Shown: positions 51,875 through 61,655 of the stretch, in pieces
Numbering within the stretch: position 1 is the stretch's first letter
How the letters are laid out: each line of letters starts with the position of its first letter
Source of the DNA: Halobacillus sp. A5
Lineage (GTDB): Bacteria > Bacillota > Bacilli > Bacillales > Halobacillaceae
Direction: 5' to 3'
Length of the DNA: 64,000 nt
NCBI RefSeq assembly: GCF_024189315.1
Contig: NZ_JAIZEO010000002.1
Coordinates: 558,001-622,000, forward strand
Made by a program: the position numbers and the translations under genes
Notes under the pieces: generated by a model
The model's input: the letters and a program-made list of their open reading frames with translations, nothing else
Databases searched by the model: none
Told to the model about the DNA's origin: nothing

Positions 51875-51916
51875 AGCATCGAGTTTCTCAAAAGGAGAGC
51901 TCGATGTTTTTGTATC
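51875..51916 (+). terminator. Terminator of the riboflavin operon
   Basis: GCATCGAG.TTCTC pairs with GAGAG.CTCGATGT, followed by TTTTTG. Confidence 0.82.
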
Positions 51917-51989
51917 TTTTGAGTACGATTATCTTCTTACATAAGCGGGTACTATGGGATACAGGGCAATTTGAAATGAGGGATGCAGC

Positions 51990-53420
51990 ATGGGCACGAA
52001 AATTGTATGGTTCAGACGTGATTTACGGTTGAACGATCACACGGCCCTTTCACAGGCGGTACAGGATGCAGGAGAAGGCGATCGTATATTGTTTATTTTT
52101 CATATCCACCCTGAATTAGTTGAAGAATTCACTATCAGGCATGATTACTTTTTTCAAACGGTTCAGCACCTCGAGCAGAAATGTGAAAATATCGGGGCCC
52201 CTGTTCATTTTCTTTACGGAGAAGTCGATACTGCTTTCAAGCAGCTGATTAATCAAATATTAACTATTGATGCTGTGTACTTTAATTATGATGAGGTTGG
52301 ATTCGGCAGAGAACGGGATGACTACATGACCAACTGGTTTAAGGATCATGCCATTACCGTATATTCGTTCATCGATCATCATATTCATTCGGCTGAGGAA
52401 ATTCACAAACAGGATGGCAGCTTTTATAAAGTGTTTTCTCCATATTATAAAAAATGGCAGCAGGTGGATAAGCCTGGGATTAGGTATGTAGATAAGGACA
52501 AAATAAAGCATTACGGTATGGATGTACGGGACCGATTTAAAAAGGGCTGGAATAAATGGACATCCATTAAGGAACAATTTGAGTACAAGGGTGAGGATAC
52601 TGGAGAAGAAGCTGCACTCAACAGACTGGATTGGTTTCTGGATGCAGCTGTATATGATTACCATAAAGAAAGAGATTTCCCTGCCATTGACGGAACAAGC
52701 TTAATGTCAAGATTCTTAAAGACGGGAGCCATTTCTCCCCGCACCATTTTTCACAAAGTGAAAGAAGAAACCGATGGGCGTAAAGGCCAGCAGGGCGTGG
52801 ATGCTTATATTCAGGAGATTGCCTGGCGTGATTTTTATAATATGATTTATCATTTTTATCCAAATGCGCACGATAAGGAAATGGTGGAAAAGTATCGAGG
52901 CATTCACTGGGACAACGATGAAGAAGCACTGGAGCGCTGGAAAACCGGACAGACGGGCTATCCACTGATTGATGCCGCAATGAGGCAGCTCAACAAAACA
53001 GGATGGATGCACAATCGTTTGAGGATGGCTGTAGCTTCCTTTTTAACGAAGGATCTGCTGCTTGATTGGAGGCTTGGAGAACGTTACTTTAAAGAAAGGC
53101 TTGTGGACTATGATTCTGCTTCTAATATAGGCGGGTGGCAGTGGGCGGCATCTACAGGGACAGATCCTGTACCTTATTTCCGGGTGTTCAATCCGACGCG
53201 TCAGTCCGAACGATTTGATCCACATGGGCGCTTCATTAAACAGTGGATTCCTGAGCTGGAAAAGGTCGAAAAAAACGACATCCACGAGCCGTGGAAAATG
53301 CCGGACGACATCCAGGCCGGGGCGGAATGCATAATAGGAAAGGACTATCCCGCGCCGATCGTAGATCATAAAACTATGCGCAATAAAGCTATTGATCGAT
53401 TTAAAAAAGTACAGGATTAA
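51990..53420 (+). CDS. phrB: Deoxyribodipyrimidine photolyase (cryptochrome/photolyase family)
   Basis: Light-driven repair of cyclobutane pyrimidine dimers. An N-terminal alpha/beta antenna domain (MGTKIVWFRRDLRLNDHTAL) and a helical FAD domain from about residue 215: EIAWRDFYNMIYHFYPN, LIDAAMRQLNKTGWMHNRLRM, LVDYDSASNIGGWQWAASTGTDPVPYFRVFNP (the FAD/dimer core with the electron-transfer Trp). 476 residues, normal for class I. GAGGGATG precedes the ATG. Next to ribH, which supplies its cofactor pathway; an arrangement of unknown significance. Confidence 0.93.
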   Translation: MGTKIVWFRRDLRLNDHTALSQAVQDAGEGDRILFIFHIHPELVEEFTIRHDYFFQTVQHLEQKCENIGAPVHFLYGEVDTAFKQLINQILTIDAVYFNYDEVGFGRERDDYMTNWFKDHAITVYSFIDHHIHSAEEIHKQDGSFYKVFSPYYKKWQQVDKPGIRYVDKDKIKHYGMDVRDRFKKGWNKWTSIKEQFEYKGEDTGEEAALNRLDWFLDAAVYDYHKERDFPAIDGTSLMSRFLKTGAISPRTIFHKVKEETDGRKGQQGVDAYIQEIAWRDFYNMIYHFYPNAHDKEMVEKYRGIHWDNDEEALERWKTGQTGYPLIDAAMRQLNKTGWMHNRLRMAVASFLTKDLLLDWRLGERYFKERLVDYDSASNIGGWQWAASTGTDPVPYFRVFNPTRQSERFDPHGRFIKQWIPELEKVEKNDIHEPWKMPDDIQAGAECIIGKDYPAPIVDHKTMRNKAIDRFKKVQD

Positions 53421-53436
53421 TTATGGAGGGATTAGG

Positions 53437-54678
53437 ATGACAACAAACCAAAATCGTTTAGAAAAATATGCAGAGCTGGCTTTAAATAAAGGGGTGAACC
53501 TTCAATCTGACCAGGGCTTGCTTATCAATGCCCCGATAGAAGCGGCAGATCTCGTTCGAATTATTACGGCTAAAGCCTACGGCAAAGGAGCTAAAAATGT
53601 CCACGTAGAGTGGAGTGATGAAATACTGAGTTACATGAAAATGAAAAACGCGCCAATGAGCGTGCTTGAGAATTTTCCAAAATGGAAAGTGGACGCTCTT
53701 GAAGGAATGGTTAACGAAGGCTACTCTTTACTTACTGTATATGGACCAGACCCGGACTTACTCAAAGGGGTGGGGTCAGAGCGCATCGCGAAAGCAAATA
53801 AAGCAAGCGGCGAAGCCTTGACGAATTACCGTGAATCCATTATGAATGATAAAGTTACGTGGTCGATTGTGGCTTACCCTCAAGCTGCCTGGGCTGAAAA
53901 AGTATTTCCGGAAGATACTACATCGAACGCGCAGAAGAAATTATGGGAACAGATTTTTCATATTACCCGTATTGATCAGGATGATCCTGTTAAAGCGTGG
54001 GATGAGCATAATGAAGAACTGCGTCAGGCGAGGGAGTATTTGAACGCGAAGCAATATAAGAAATTGCATTTTAAAGGCCCGGGGACGGATTTATCGATCG
54101 ACCTTGTGAAAGACCATATTTGGCATGGAGGATCTGCGACTTCCGAACAAGGCATTGAATTTAATCCGAACATGCCGACGGAAGAAGTCTTTACAATGCC
54201 TCATAAGTATGGAGTGCAGGGAACTGTCAGCAGCACGAAACCGCTCAGCTATGGAGGCAATTTGATTGAGAACTTTACGTTAACCTTCGAAAACGGGAAA
54301 GTGGTTGATTATACCGCTGAAGCAGGAGAAGAAACGTTGAAGCATTTACTGGAATCAGACGATGGGGCAAAGCGGCTTGGAGAGGTAGCAATCGTACCTG
54401 ATGAATCACCGATCTCACAGTCTGGACATATCTTCTTTAACACTCTTTATGACGAGAATGCCTCCTGTCACCTGGCTTTAGGAAAAGCATATCCTACCAA
54501 CGTTAAAGGCGGTTCAACCATGACGAAAGAGCAGATGGATCAGCAGGGCGTAAATGACAGCTTCGTACACGAGGACTTTATGATGGGGTCTGCAGAGCTT
54601 GATATAGATGGAGAAACCCAGGACGGGACGTTTGAGCCTATTTTCCGCAACGGCGGCTGGGCCATTGAATTTAAATAA
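53437..54678 (+). CDS. ampS: M29 metallo-aminopeptidase (AmpS type), copy 2
   Basis: Paralogue of the gene at 11798-13048. Near-identical blocks include FNPNMPTEEVFT, PHKYGV, TLTFENGKVVDY, GEETLKHLLE, DESPISQSG, NTLYDENASCHLALGKAYP and DFMMGS, with the M29 metal ligands. 413 residues from ATG 53437 (ATGGAGGG upstream, 16 bases after photolyase); the open frame before it overlaps phrB. Probably co-transcribed with phrB. Confidence 0.93.
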   Translation: MTTNQNRLEKYAELALNKGVNLQSDQGLLINAPIEAADLVRIITAKAYGKGAKNVHVEWSDEILSYMKMKNAPMSVLENFPKWKVDALEGMVNEGYSLLTVYGPDPDLLKGVGSERIAKANKASGEALTNYRESIMNDKVTWSIVAYPQAAWAEKVFPEDTTSNAQKKLWEQIFHITRIDQDDPVKAWDEHNEELRQAREYLNAKQYKKLHFKGPGTDLSIDLVKDHIWHGGSATSEQGIEFNPNMPTEEVFTMPHKYGVQGTVSSTKPLSYGGNLIENFTLTFENGKVVDYTAEAGEETLKHLLESDDGAKRLGEVAIVPDESPISQSGHIFFNTLYDENASCHLALGKAYPTNVKGGSTMTKEQMDQQGVNDSFVHEDFMMGSAELDIDGETQDGTFEPIFRNGGWAIEFK

Positions 54679-54697
54679 ATAAGTAGAACCTTTTTCA

Positions 54698-54739
54698 GCT
54701 TGCAGAGAAAAAAGATTTTCTCTGCAAGCATTTTTTTTT
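54698..54739 (+). terminator. Terminator of ampS copy 2
   Basis: Stem GCTTGCAGAGAAAA with TTTTCTCTGCAAGC, then A and nine T. Confidence 0.88.
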
Positions 54740-54746
54740 GAAATCC

Positions 54747-54780
54747 AACAGCGTCCAGAGAATAAAGTCTGGACGCTGTT
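54747..54780. repeat. 13-bp inverted repeat hairpin
   Basis: AACAGCGTCCAGA pairs perfectly with TCTGGACGCTGTT around 8 bases. It lies between two convergent genes. No T-tract of note on either side; it may still help to end the LysR transcript. Confidence 0.7.
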
Positions 54781-54853
54781 ATACTTCTAGTCTAGGTAAT
54801 TATAAAATCCCGGGTTTAAAAGAGTGTCTGCCAGGGTGTTTGCGCTTATGTTC

Positions 54854-55750
54854 CTAAACCTTTGTTAAATATTGCTTGGACATGGAGATGAATTCGCGAA
54901 CCGAAAACGGTAAGTATTTATTTTTTTTCCACACCATTCCCAGCTCGAGGCTTAAGTTTGAGTTCACGAGCGGAATCGCCTCAATCTGGCGGTCTTGAAT
55001 GTTATTGGCTATTTCCCCCGGCAGTAAGGCGATCCCCATTTTGGCTTCGACCATTTCGATCATGAAGTCACGGTGGGAGCTGTGGCAGACGACATTCGGA
55101 CTGAATCCTTTCGTACTGCATTCTTCGAGGATCCGGTCATGAAGGGAGAAATCCTGCCTATAGAGAATGAATGGCTCTTCGTTTAGTTCAGTTAAATCAA
55201 TTCTTGTTTTCTGAGCCAGGTGATTATCCTTATGAACAAGCAGCATAAGGGGATCGTTGATCAATTCGAGCACTTCCAAATTTTCATTTTTTACAGGTAC
55301 GTTGCACACTAACCCTATGTCCAGAGACCCATCCTCAACTCCGTGTTTGATCATTTTGGATCCAACTTCGCTTAAACGGATTTTAATTTGAGGGTGCTGA
55401 TCGCGATAGTAACTGATCAGCTTCGAAAAAAACGCAGCCCCGGTGATCGGGGGGATGCCGATTTTAATTTCTCCATTCTTAAGTTCAATGATATCGCTTA
55501 ACTCAGAGGTTAAATTATGAAAGGCGTCTAATACGTCAATGGCGTTAACGAGCACTGCTTTTCCGGCATCGGTTAACTCTACCTTCCTGGAGCGGTAAAA
55601 TAACGGCACGCCCAATTCATCCTCCAGCTGCTTTACGGCTTTACTGAGTGAAGGCTGGGAAACATGCAGGGTGGAGGCTGCTTTTGTAAAACTTAATTGT
55701 TTAGCCACTTCTGAAAAATATTCCAAATGACGAATGTCCAAACGATTCAC
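54854..55750 (-). CDS. LysR family transcription regulator
   Basis: N-terminal HTH (LDIRHLEYFSEVAKQLSFTKAASTLHVSQPSLSKAVKQLEDELG) and a periplasmic-binding-like effector domain (about 92-298, NGEIKIGIPPITG onward). 298 residues. It diverges from the glycolate operon across 175 bp that contain a palindrome with a T-N-A pattern (see 55789-55805), so it probably regulates glcB. The ligand may be glycolate or glyoxylate; this is inference. Confidence 0.9.
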   Translation of the reverse strand: MNRLDIRHLEYFSEVAKQLSFTKAASTLHVSQPSLSKAVKQLEDELGVPLFYRSRKVELTDAGKAVLVNAIDVLDAFHNLTSELSDIIELKNGEIKIGIPPITGAAFFSKLISYYRDQHPQIKIRLSEVGSKMIKHGVEDGSLDIGLVCNVPVKNENLEVLELINDPLMLLVHKDNHLAQKTRIDLTELNEEPFILYRQDFSLHDRILEECSTKGFSPNVVCHSSHRDFMIEMVEAKMGIALLPGEIANNIQDRQIEAIPLVNSNLSLELGMVWKKNKYLPFSVREFISMSKQYLTKV

Positions 55751-55788
55751 TCTCCATTTGCCTTAGATTTAAAGGATTATAACGAATA

Positions 55789-55805
55789 GGAATAATGATC
55801 ATTCC
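55789..55805. promoter_or_regulatory. Dyad operator candidate for the LysR regulator
   Basis: GGAATAATGATCATTCC: outer arms GGAAT/ATTCC and a perfect inner AATGATCATT. It is 39 bases upstream of the LysR gene in the divergent spacer, as expected for autoregulation and activation of glcB. Confidence 0.45.
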
Positions 55806-55882
55806 AAATATATATTTTTGGTATGGTAAATTTTATTATATGATAAATAACAACAAATAGATAGAATCTTGCGACAGATTTT

Positions 55883-55897
55883 TGTAAGCGTTTTACA
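55883..55897 (+). promoter_or_regulatory. CcpA cre-like site upstream of glcB
   Basis: TGTAAGCGTTTTACA is a dyad differing from the 14-base cre consensus by one extra base. It sits between likely promoter sequences and the ribosome site of glcB, fit for a roadblock type of carbon catabolite repression. Confidence 0.5.
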
Positions 55898-55925
55898 CCA
55901 TTTATTCTTTAAGGAGGAATGTACG

Positions 55926-58103
55926 GTGAAAGACTATGTATCTGTAGGAAAATTAAAAGTGGCACCTGTTTTGTATGAGTTCATCAACAAAGAGGCCATT
56001 CCAGACAGCGGCGTTTCCAGTGATGACTTCTGGTCCGGGTTAGAGGCGGTCATTCATAACCTTGCACCAGAAAACAAAGCCTTATTAAAGAAGAGAGACG
56101 ACCTTCAGAGTCAAATCCACAGCTATCATAAACAAAATCCTGTGCTGCAGGCTGAGGCATATCAGTCTTTTTTAAAAGAATTAAATTATATTGAGCCGGA
56201 AGTAGAAGATTTTCAAGTATCTACTGAAGATATTGATGATGAAATCGCAGTGCAGGCTGGTCCTCAACTCGTTGTGCCTGTCAATAACGCCCGTTATGCT
56301 ATCAATGCAGCGAATGCCCGCTGGGGAAGCTTGTATGATGCATTATACGGGACCGATGTGATTAGTGAAGAAGATGGGGCGGAAATCAAAGGTGATTATA
56401 ACCCGGCCCGGGGGGAAAGAGTCATTGCATTTTCAAAAGAGTTTCTTGATGAAAGAGTACCATTAGCGCAAGGCTCTCATAAGGATGTCGAAGCTTACCA
56501 ATTCTTTGACGGACAATTGGTTGCAAAGCTGGCAGACGGTGAGACCACGGGACTGCAGGATAAAGGTCAATTTGCTGGTTTTTCTGGAGAACCCGAAACA
56601 CCTAAAGCCATACTGGTGAAAAATAATGGTATTCATCTGGAAATTCAGATCGACCCTACTGATCCGATTGGCCAGACTGATCAAGCAGGCGTGAAAGACG
56701 TTCTCGTTGAATCAGCATTAACGACGATTATGGACTTCGAAGACTCTGTAACCGCAGTCGATGCCGAAGATAAAGTAGAGGTGTACCGAAATTATTTAGG
56801 CCTGCTAAAAGGAGATTTATCGGTGACCTTCCCAAAAGGTGACAAGCAGGTAACAAGGAGACTGAATCCTGACCGTACGTACACCACACCGGACGGCAGT
56901 GATTTAACGCTGCCTGGCCGCTCCCTGATGTTTGCGCGTAACGTCGGGCACTTGATGACCAGCGATGCAGTCATCGATGAGAACGGGGAAGAGGTTCCTG
57001 AAGGGATCATGGATACCGTGATCACCGGGCTGCTTGCAAAGCACGATGTGTTAAATAACGGCCAATACCAAAACTCCAAAAAAGGTTCCGTGTATATCGT
57101 GAAGCCGAAAATGCATGGATCTGAGGAAGTCGCTTTTGCGAATGATCTGTTTAACCGGACGGAAGACTTGCTCGGCTATAAGCGCAACACGTTGAAAATT
57201 GGAGTCATGGATGAAGAACGCCGGACGACATTAAATCTTAAATCCTGTATTCATGAAGTTAAAGAACGGATCGCTTTTATCAATACCGGTTTTCTTGATC
57301 GTACAGGGGACGAAATCCATACGTCCATGGAAGCAGGGCCGATGATCAGAAAGAACGATATGAAAGGCTCCGCATGGCTTAATGGCTATGAGCGTTCGAA
57401 TGTCCATGTCGGTCTTGCCAGCGGATTCCAGGGAAAAGCCCAAATCGGCAAAGGCATGTGGGCTATGCCTGATTTAATGGCGGATATGCTGGAAACAAAG
57501 GACGGACAGTTAAAAGCAGGCGCGAATACTGCCTGGGTGCCATCGCCGACAGCAGCTACCTTACACGCCCTCCATTATCATCAGGTTGATGTAGCAGAGG
57601 TGCAAACCGAGTTGTCGAAAAACCAATCGGATGACCAAGCGGACATTCTGCAAATACCGGTTGCGGAGAATTCGAATTGGAGTTCAGAAGAGATTCAGCA
57701 AGAGCTGGATAATAACGCACAGGGGATTCTTGGGTATGTAGTCCGCTGGGTAGAGCATGGAATCGGCTGTTCGAAAGTGCCGAACATCGACAATGTTGAA
57801 CTTATGGAGGATCGTGCCACTCTCCGTATTTCCAGCCAGCATATGGCGAATTGGCTGCATCACGGAATCGTGAATGATGACCAGGTACTGGATACGTTAA
57901 AACGTATGGCTAAAGTGGTTGATGAGCAAAACGCAGAAGATCCAGAATATCACCCTATGGCTGCTGACTATGAGGCATCCATCGCTTTTCAGGCTGCATG
58001 CGAACTGGTGTTCAAAGGGTATGAACAGCCGAGTGGCTATACCGAGCCGATTCTGCATCGCCGCCGTAGAGAAGTGAAGGAGAAAATGTACGCAAATAAG
58101 TAA
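55926..58103 (+). CDS. glcB: Malate synthase G
   Basis: Condenses glyoxylate with acetyl-CoA to malate. Landmarks: [49 protein letters not shown] (metal-binding acidic residues), [55 protein letters not shown], and [16 protein letters not shown]. 725 residues, the size of isoform G. GTG 55926 has TAAGGAGG 8 bases upstream; the frame extends 19 codons further without a site. First gene of the glycolate operon. Confidence 0.95.
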   Translation: MKDYVSVGKLKVAPVLYEFINKEAIPDSGVSSDDFWSGLEAVIHNLAPENKALLKKRDDLQSQIHSYHKQNPVLQAEAYQSFLKELNYIEPEVEDFQVSTEDIDDEIAVQAGPQLVVPVNNARYAINAANARWGSLYDALYGTDVISEEDGAEIKGDYNPARGERVIAFSKEFLDERVPLAQGSHKDVEAYQFFDGQLVAKLADGETTGLQDKGQFAGFSGEPETPKAILVKNNGIHLEIQIDPTDPIGQTDQAGVKDVLVESALTTIMDFEDSVTAVDAEDKVEVYRNYLGLLKGDLSVTFPKGDKQVTRRLNPDRTYTTPDGSDLTLPGRSLMFARNVGHLMTSDAVIDENGEEVPEGIMDTVITGLLAKHDVLNNGQYQNSKKGSVYIVKPKMHGSEEVAFANDLFNRTEDLLGYKRNTLKIGVMDEERRTTLNLKSCIHEVKERIAFINTGFLDRTGDEIHTSMEAGPMIRKNDMKGSAWLNGYERSNVHVGLASGFQGKAQIGKGMWAMPDLMADMLETKDGQLKAGANTAWVPSPTAATLHALHYHQVDVAEVQTELSKNQSDDQADILQIPVAENSNWSSEEIQQELDNNAQGILGYVVRWVEHGIGCSKVPNIDNVELMEDRATLRISSQHMANWLHHGIVNDDQVLDTLKRMAKVVDEQNAEDPEYHPMAADYEASIAFQAACELVFKGYEQPSGYTEPILHRRRREVKEKMYANK

Positions 58104-58118
58104 TTGTTTACGACATAT

Positions 58119-58156
58119 CAACAGAGCCATTAACTTAAGGTTAGTGGCTCCTGTTG
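58119..58156. repeat. Hairpin after glcB
   Basis: CAACAG.GCCATTAAC pairs with GTTAGTGGC.CTGTTG (one unpaired base each side) around a short loop. No T-tract follows, so it may stabilise the glcB mRNA end rather than terminate. Confidence 0.6.
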
Positions 58157-58190
58157 CATATAAAGTAGTTTATTCTATCTACGAGATAAC

Positions 58191-58208
58191 TTGTCAGATA
58201 TGTGATAA
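58191..58208 (+). promoter_or_regulatory. GntR-type operator candidate before the FadR-family gene
   Basis: TTGTCA-N6-TGATAA, an imperfect dyad placed between a possible promoter (TTGCAT at 58154, 16 bases, TATCTA at 58176) and the ribosome site. Suggests autoregulation and control of glcEFD. Confidence 0.4.
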
Positions 58209-58227
58209 CAGATAGGAGTGATGGGTT

Positions 58228-58941
58228 CTGAACGTCGAAAAGATTTCTGCGAAAAAGGTATCTGAACGTGTGGAAGAGCAATTAGAAACTTTTATCCGTT
58301 CTGGAACGTATCAGCCTGGCGAAAAGCTGCCATCGGTCCGTGAATTATGTGACCTTTTTGACGTAGGAAGATCTGCAGTAAGAGATGCCGTCACGTCGTT
58401 AAAAGGCAAAGGGCTGGTGGAAATCAGGCAGGGGGAAGGAACGTACCTTTGTCATTTCAACTCGGCTAAGCTGCTTGATCAGTTTCTGCTTTTACCGAAT
58501 ATGGAAGACATTGAAGCGTTGTTTCAAGTAAGGGAGATGTTAGAGGATGGAATGGTAAAGCTTGCGGCGCAGCACCGGACAGATGAAGACCTGCAAGCGA
58601 TGGAGGAAGCTGTAAACGAAATGAAAGCGAAGGGTGGAGAGGATCAAGGTTTATCTGATTATCAATTTCACACCAGCATTGCCAGGGCTTCAGGCAATCA
58701 CATCCTTTGTCAATTGATGGATTTCATCTCATCGTCAACGAAAAAATCGATGGTCGACTTTCATAGCGCTATTGCTTTAGATTCCATACTATTAAGAGAA
58801 GTCATCCAGCAGCACGAACGGATTTTTGCACATATTAAAGCGGGGGAAATTGAACAATCTGGCAAAGCGATGATGGATCACCTGGAGTTTGTAAGAAACT
58901 TTATGAAAAAAAAGGGCATAAAAGAAAACGCTGAATGTTAA
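58228..58941 (+). CDS. FadR/GntR family regulator (GlcC/LldR-like)
   Basis: N-terminal winged helix (GTYQPGEKLPSVRELCDLFDVGRSAVRDAVTSLKGKGLVEIRQGEGTYL) and an all-helical FCD effector domain (about 95-225; REMLEDGMVKLAAQHRTDE, FHTSIARASGNHILCQLMDFI). 237 residues if started at CTG 58228, which has AGGAG 9 bases upstream and restores the usual N-terminal helix (VEKISAKKVSERVEEQL); a GTG at 58270 would lose it and has no ribosome site. It sits between glcB and glcE. Ligand probably glycolate or a similar hydroxy acid. Confidence 0.85.
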   Translation: MNVEKISAKKVSERVEEQLETFIRSGTYQPGEKLPSVRELCDLFDVGRSAVRDAVTSLKGKGLVEIRQGEGTYLCHFNSAKLLDQFLLLPNMEDIEALFQVREMLEDGMVKLAAQHRTDEDLQAMEEAVNEMKAKGGEDQGLSDYQFHTSIARASGNHILCQLMDFISSSTKKSMVDFHSAIALDSILLREVIQQHERIFAHIKAGEIEQSGKAMMDHLEFVRNFMKKKGIKENAEC

Positions 58942-58963
58942 TACGAAAAAAGAGGTGATGAAA

Positions 58964-60262
58964 GTGGGAACAAAAGAGGTGCCTCAAGAGCCTAGAAAAG
59001 ACACATCGGTTTCTTTAGCTGACGCGTTCGGTAACAGGGGTGCGGAAGTGCTTACACCAAAGAGTGAAGAAGAAATAGCAGAAATCCTCCAAAAGGCAAA
59101 TCAAGAAGGAAAGAAGATAGCGGTTGAAGGCGGGGGGAGCAAACGCGGGTATGGCGGCACGAAGGAGCATTATGATTACACCCTTTCGATGGCCGGGAAT
59201 AAAGGGGTTGTAGAGCATAAGGTCGGTGATATGACGGTTACGGTACGAGCAGGGACGACGATTACTGAGCTTCAGGATTTTCTACAGGAACACAATCAAA
59301 TGATCTCTATTCATCCGAACTGGCCGGATCAGGCTACCATAGGTGGAGTCATCGCCGCAAATGAAAGCGGTCCCAAAAGATTAAAGTACGGATCGGCAAG
59401 AGATTTAGTGATTGGTTTAAGGGTGGTCTATCCAGATGGAGAGATTATTCGGACCGGGGCGAAGGTGGTAAAGAACGTGGCCGGTTATGACATGAATAAA
59501 CTGTTTGTCGGATCGATGGGGACGTTAGGAGTGATCACAGAAGTTACGATGAAACTCCGTCCGAAGCCTAAATGTGAGAGTCTTGTCCAGGTGTCCGTAC
59601 CTGAAGAAAAGCTGCAGGATTTAAAGGATCTGGCTGTAAGGGTTCAGGATTCGATGATCGAACCCGTTTCTCTTGAACTATTGAACACGGCCTTATCGAA
59701 AAAAATAATAAATCAGGAGGCCTATACGCTGCTGATCGCTTTTGAGGATGTAGAGAAGTCATGCCGTTATCAAGAGGAATGGATTTATAAGCATAAACCA
59801 GAAGGAGCTGATGTGGAAGTCATCCATCAACAGGAAGCACATCATTTTTGGAAGACGTTTAAAAACCTGGAACCCAGCGGCCTCACCGCCCCTGCTTTTG
59901 AAGAAACACAGGCTGTGATTAAAATAGGAAGTAAAAACATGGATGTCTATGAAATTATGAAAGAGTCGGCAGGTATCGAGGCAGGGGTGAAGGTAGAAGC
60001 TCATGGCGGCCTCGGCCACGGAATTAGTTACTATACATTGTCAGGACCGGAGCGGAAAGTTATTTCAGCCATCCAGCATCTGCGAAGAACCGCAGAAGAA
60101 AAGAAAGGCTATGCCATCGTGAAGCATCTTCCATATCACCTGCGGGACGAAATTGATGTATGGGGCAAAAAGACGTCGTATTTTTTCTTGTTTGAGGGAA
60201 TTAAACGTACGATCGATCCGAAGAATACTTTAAACCATCAACGGTTTATAGGAGGGATTTAA
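58964..60262 (+). CDS. glcE: Glycolate oxidase subunit GlcE (FAD-binding)
   Basis: FAD_binding_4 (PCMH) protein. Visible: TPKSEEEIAEILQKANQ, AVEGGGSKRGYGG, the FAD loop HPNWPDQATIGGVIAANESGPKRLKYGSARDLVIGLRVV, and VVKNVAGYDMNKLFVGSMGTLGVITEVTMKLRP. 432 residues. Of GTG 58955, ATG 58958 and GTG 58964, the last is best spaced (8 bases) from AGAGG. Partner of GlcD and GlcF. Confidence 0.9.
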   Translation: MGTKEVPQEPRKDTSVSLADAFGNRGAEVLTPKSEEEIAEILQKANQEGKKIAVEGGGSKRGYGGTKEHYDYTLSMAGNKGVVEHKVGDMTVTVRAGTTITELQDFLQEHNQMISIHPNWPDQATIGGVIAANESGPKRLKYGSARDLVIGLRVVYPDGEIIRTGAKVVKNVAGYDMNKLFVGSMGTLGVITEVTMKLRPKPKCESLVQVSVPEEKLQDLKDLAVRVQDSMIEPVSLELLNTALSKKIINQEAYTLLIAFEDVEKSCRYQEEWIYKHKPEGADVEVIHQQEAHHFWKTFKNLEPSGLTAPAFEETQAVIKIGSKNMDVYEIMKESAGIEAGVKVEAHGGLGHGISYYTLSGPERKVISAIQHLRRTAEEKKGYAIVKHLPYHLRDEIDVWGKKTSYFFLFEGIKRTIDPKNTLNHQRFIGGI

Positions 60263-60263
60263 T

Positions 60264-61655
60264 TTGCTTAAGGAAATGGCAGCGCCCGAAAAAACAGCTC
60301 CTTGTTCATCAGCAGGTTTAAGCAATTATTTCAGTGCCGACCATCCGGATGAAGATAAATGGGCAGATTGTGTCCACTGCGGGATGTGTTTAGAAGCCTG
60401 CCCCACTTATTTAGAAACCGGACAAGAACAGCATTCTCCCCGCGGCCGTGTGCATTTGATTAAATCAGTGGCGGAAGGAAAAATCCAGCTCAAAGAACAA
60501 TTCGCTGATCCCGTCTTCCAATGTCTTGACTGCCGCGCGTGTACCACGGCCTGTCCGGCAGACGTCGATGTCGGTGGATTGATCGAGGAAGCCCGCGGTC
60601 AGGTCCGGCAGGCAATGCCGCTTAAAGGGTGGAAGGGTGCAGTCAGCACTTTCTTCTTAAAAGGGTTGTTCCCTCACCAGGAGCGCATGCATACCGTCAG
60701 TGGGCTGCTTAAATTTTATCAGAAAAGCGGACTGCAGAAGGCAGTGCGTACGATCGGGGCATTAAAAGTGATGCCTGATCACCTGGCTTCTATGGAGAGC
60801 ATCATGCCAGAGCTGCAGACACCGGTTCAAAAGAAATATAAAGATGTCGATGTCATTCCAACCAAAGGTGTACCTAAAGCGAGGGTATCCATGCTCACAG
60901 GCTGCATTATGGATGTCATGTTCGGGGACATCAATCAATCCACCATCGACGTCCTGACTCATAACGACAACGAAGTCACAATTCCGAAAAAGCAGACATG
61001 CTGCGGAGCTCTGCACGTGCATGCAGGGGACCGGGAAAAGGGAAGAAAGCTTGCGAAGCAAAACATTGAAGCATTTGAAAATTCCGAGAAAGTTGTTGTC
61101 AACGCAGCAGGATGCGGGTGTGCGTTAAAGGAATATCCGGAACTATTTAAAGATGAACCGCAATGGAAAGAGAGAGCTGAAGTTTTTGCAGAAAAGGTGG
61201 AGGATATATCCAAGTATCTTTATGATACGGGGTATGAGAAACCGCGAAGTTCTTTGAATAAAAAAATTACGTACCACGATGCCTGTCACTTAGCACATGG
61301 ACAGGGTGTCCGACATGAACCGAGGCAGCTGCTAAAGGATATTCCAGGCGTCGAATATACCGAGCTGTCTAATGCTGATACGTGCTGCGGAAGCGCAGGA
61401 ATCTATAACATTACGAATCCAGAGATGGCTGAAGCGGTGTTAGATCGAAAAATGGAAAATGTCCCGGAGGATGTTGAGATGATCTCAATGGGGAATCCTG
61501 GCTGCATGCTGCAGATGGCAATGGGGGTCCGGAAATACGGACGGAAAAGTGAAATCGTTCATACCGTTCAACTGCTCGACTGGGCTTATCAGAAAGATGA
61601 GCAAAACGCTGGTCTCGAGAAGTCAATAGCTGTAGCAGGAGAGGAGGAAGCCTGA
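60264..61655 (+). CDS. glcF: Glycolate oxidase iron-sulfur subunit GlcF
   Basis: Two 4Fe-4S ferredoxin motifs (CVHCGMCLEACP and CLDCRACTTACP) and two CCG domains (CCGALHVHAGD; CCGSAGIYNITNPEMA) that bind further cluster or heme-disulfide-type ligands. 463 residues from TTG 60264 (GGAGGG upstream). Passes electrons from GlcDE, probably to quinone at the membrane. Its stop overlaps the glcD start by one base. Confidence 0.93.
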   Translation: MLKEMAAPEKTAPCSSAGLSNYFSADHPDEDKWADCVHCGMCLEACPTYLETGQEQHSPRGRVHLIKSVAEGKIQLKEQFADPVFQCLDCRACTTACPADVDVGGLIEEARGQVRQAMPLKGWKGAVSTFFLKGLFPHQERMHTVSGLLKFYQKSGLQKAVRTIGALKVMPDHLASMESIMPELQTPVQKKYKDVDVIPTKGVPKARVSMLTGCIMDVMFGDINQSTIDVLTHNDNEVTIPKKQTCCGALHVHAGDREKGRKLAKQNIEAFENSEKVVVNAAGCGCALKEYPELFKDEPQWKERAEVFAEKVEDISKYLYDTGYEKPRSSLNKKITYHDACHLAHGQGVRHEPRQLLKDIPGVEYTELSNADTCCGSAGIYNITNPEMAEAVLDRKMENVPEDVEMISMGNPGCMLQMAMGVRKYGRKSEIVHTVQLLDWAYQKDEQNAGLEKSIAVAGEEEA

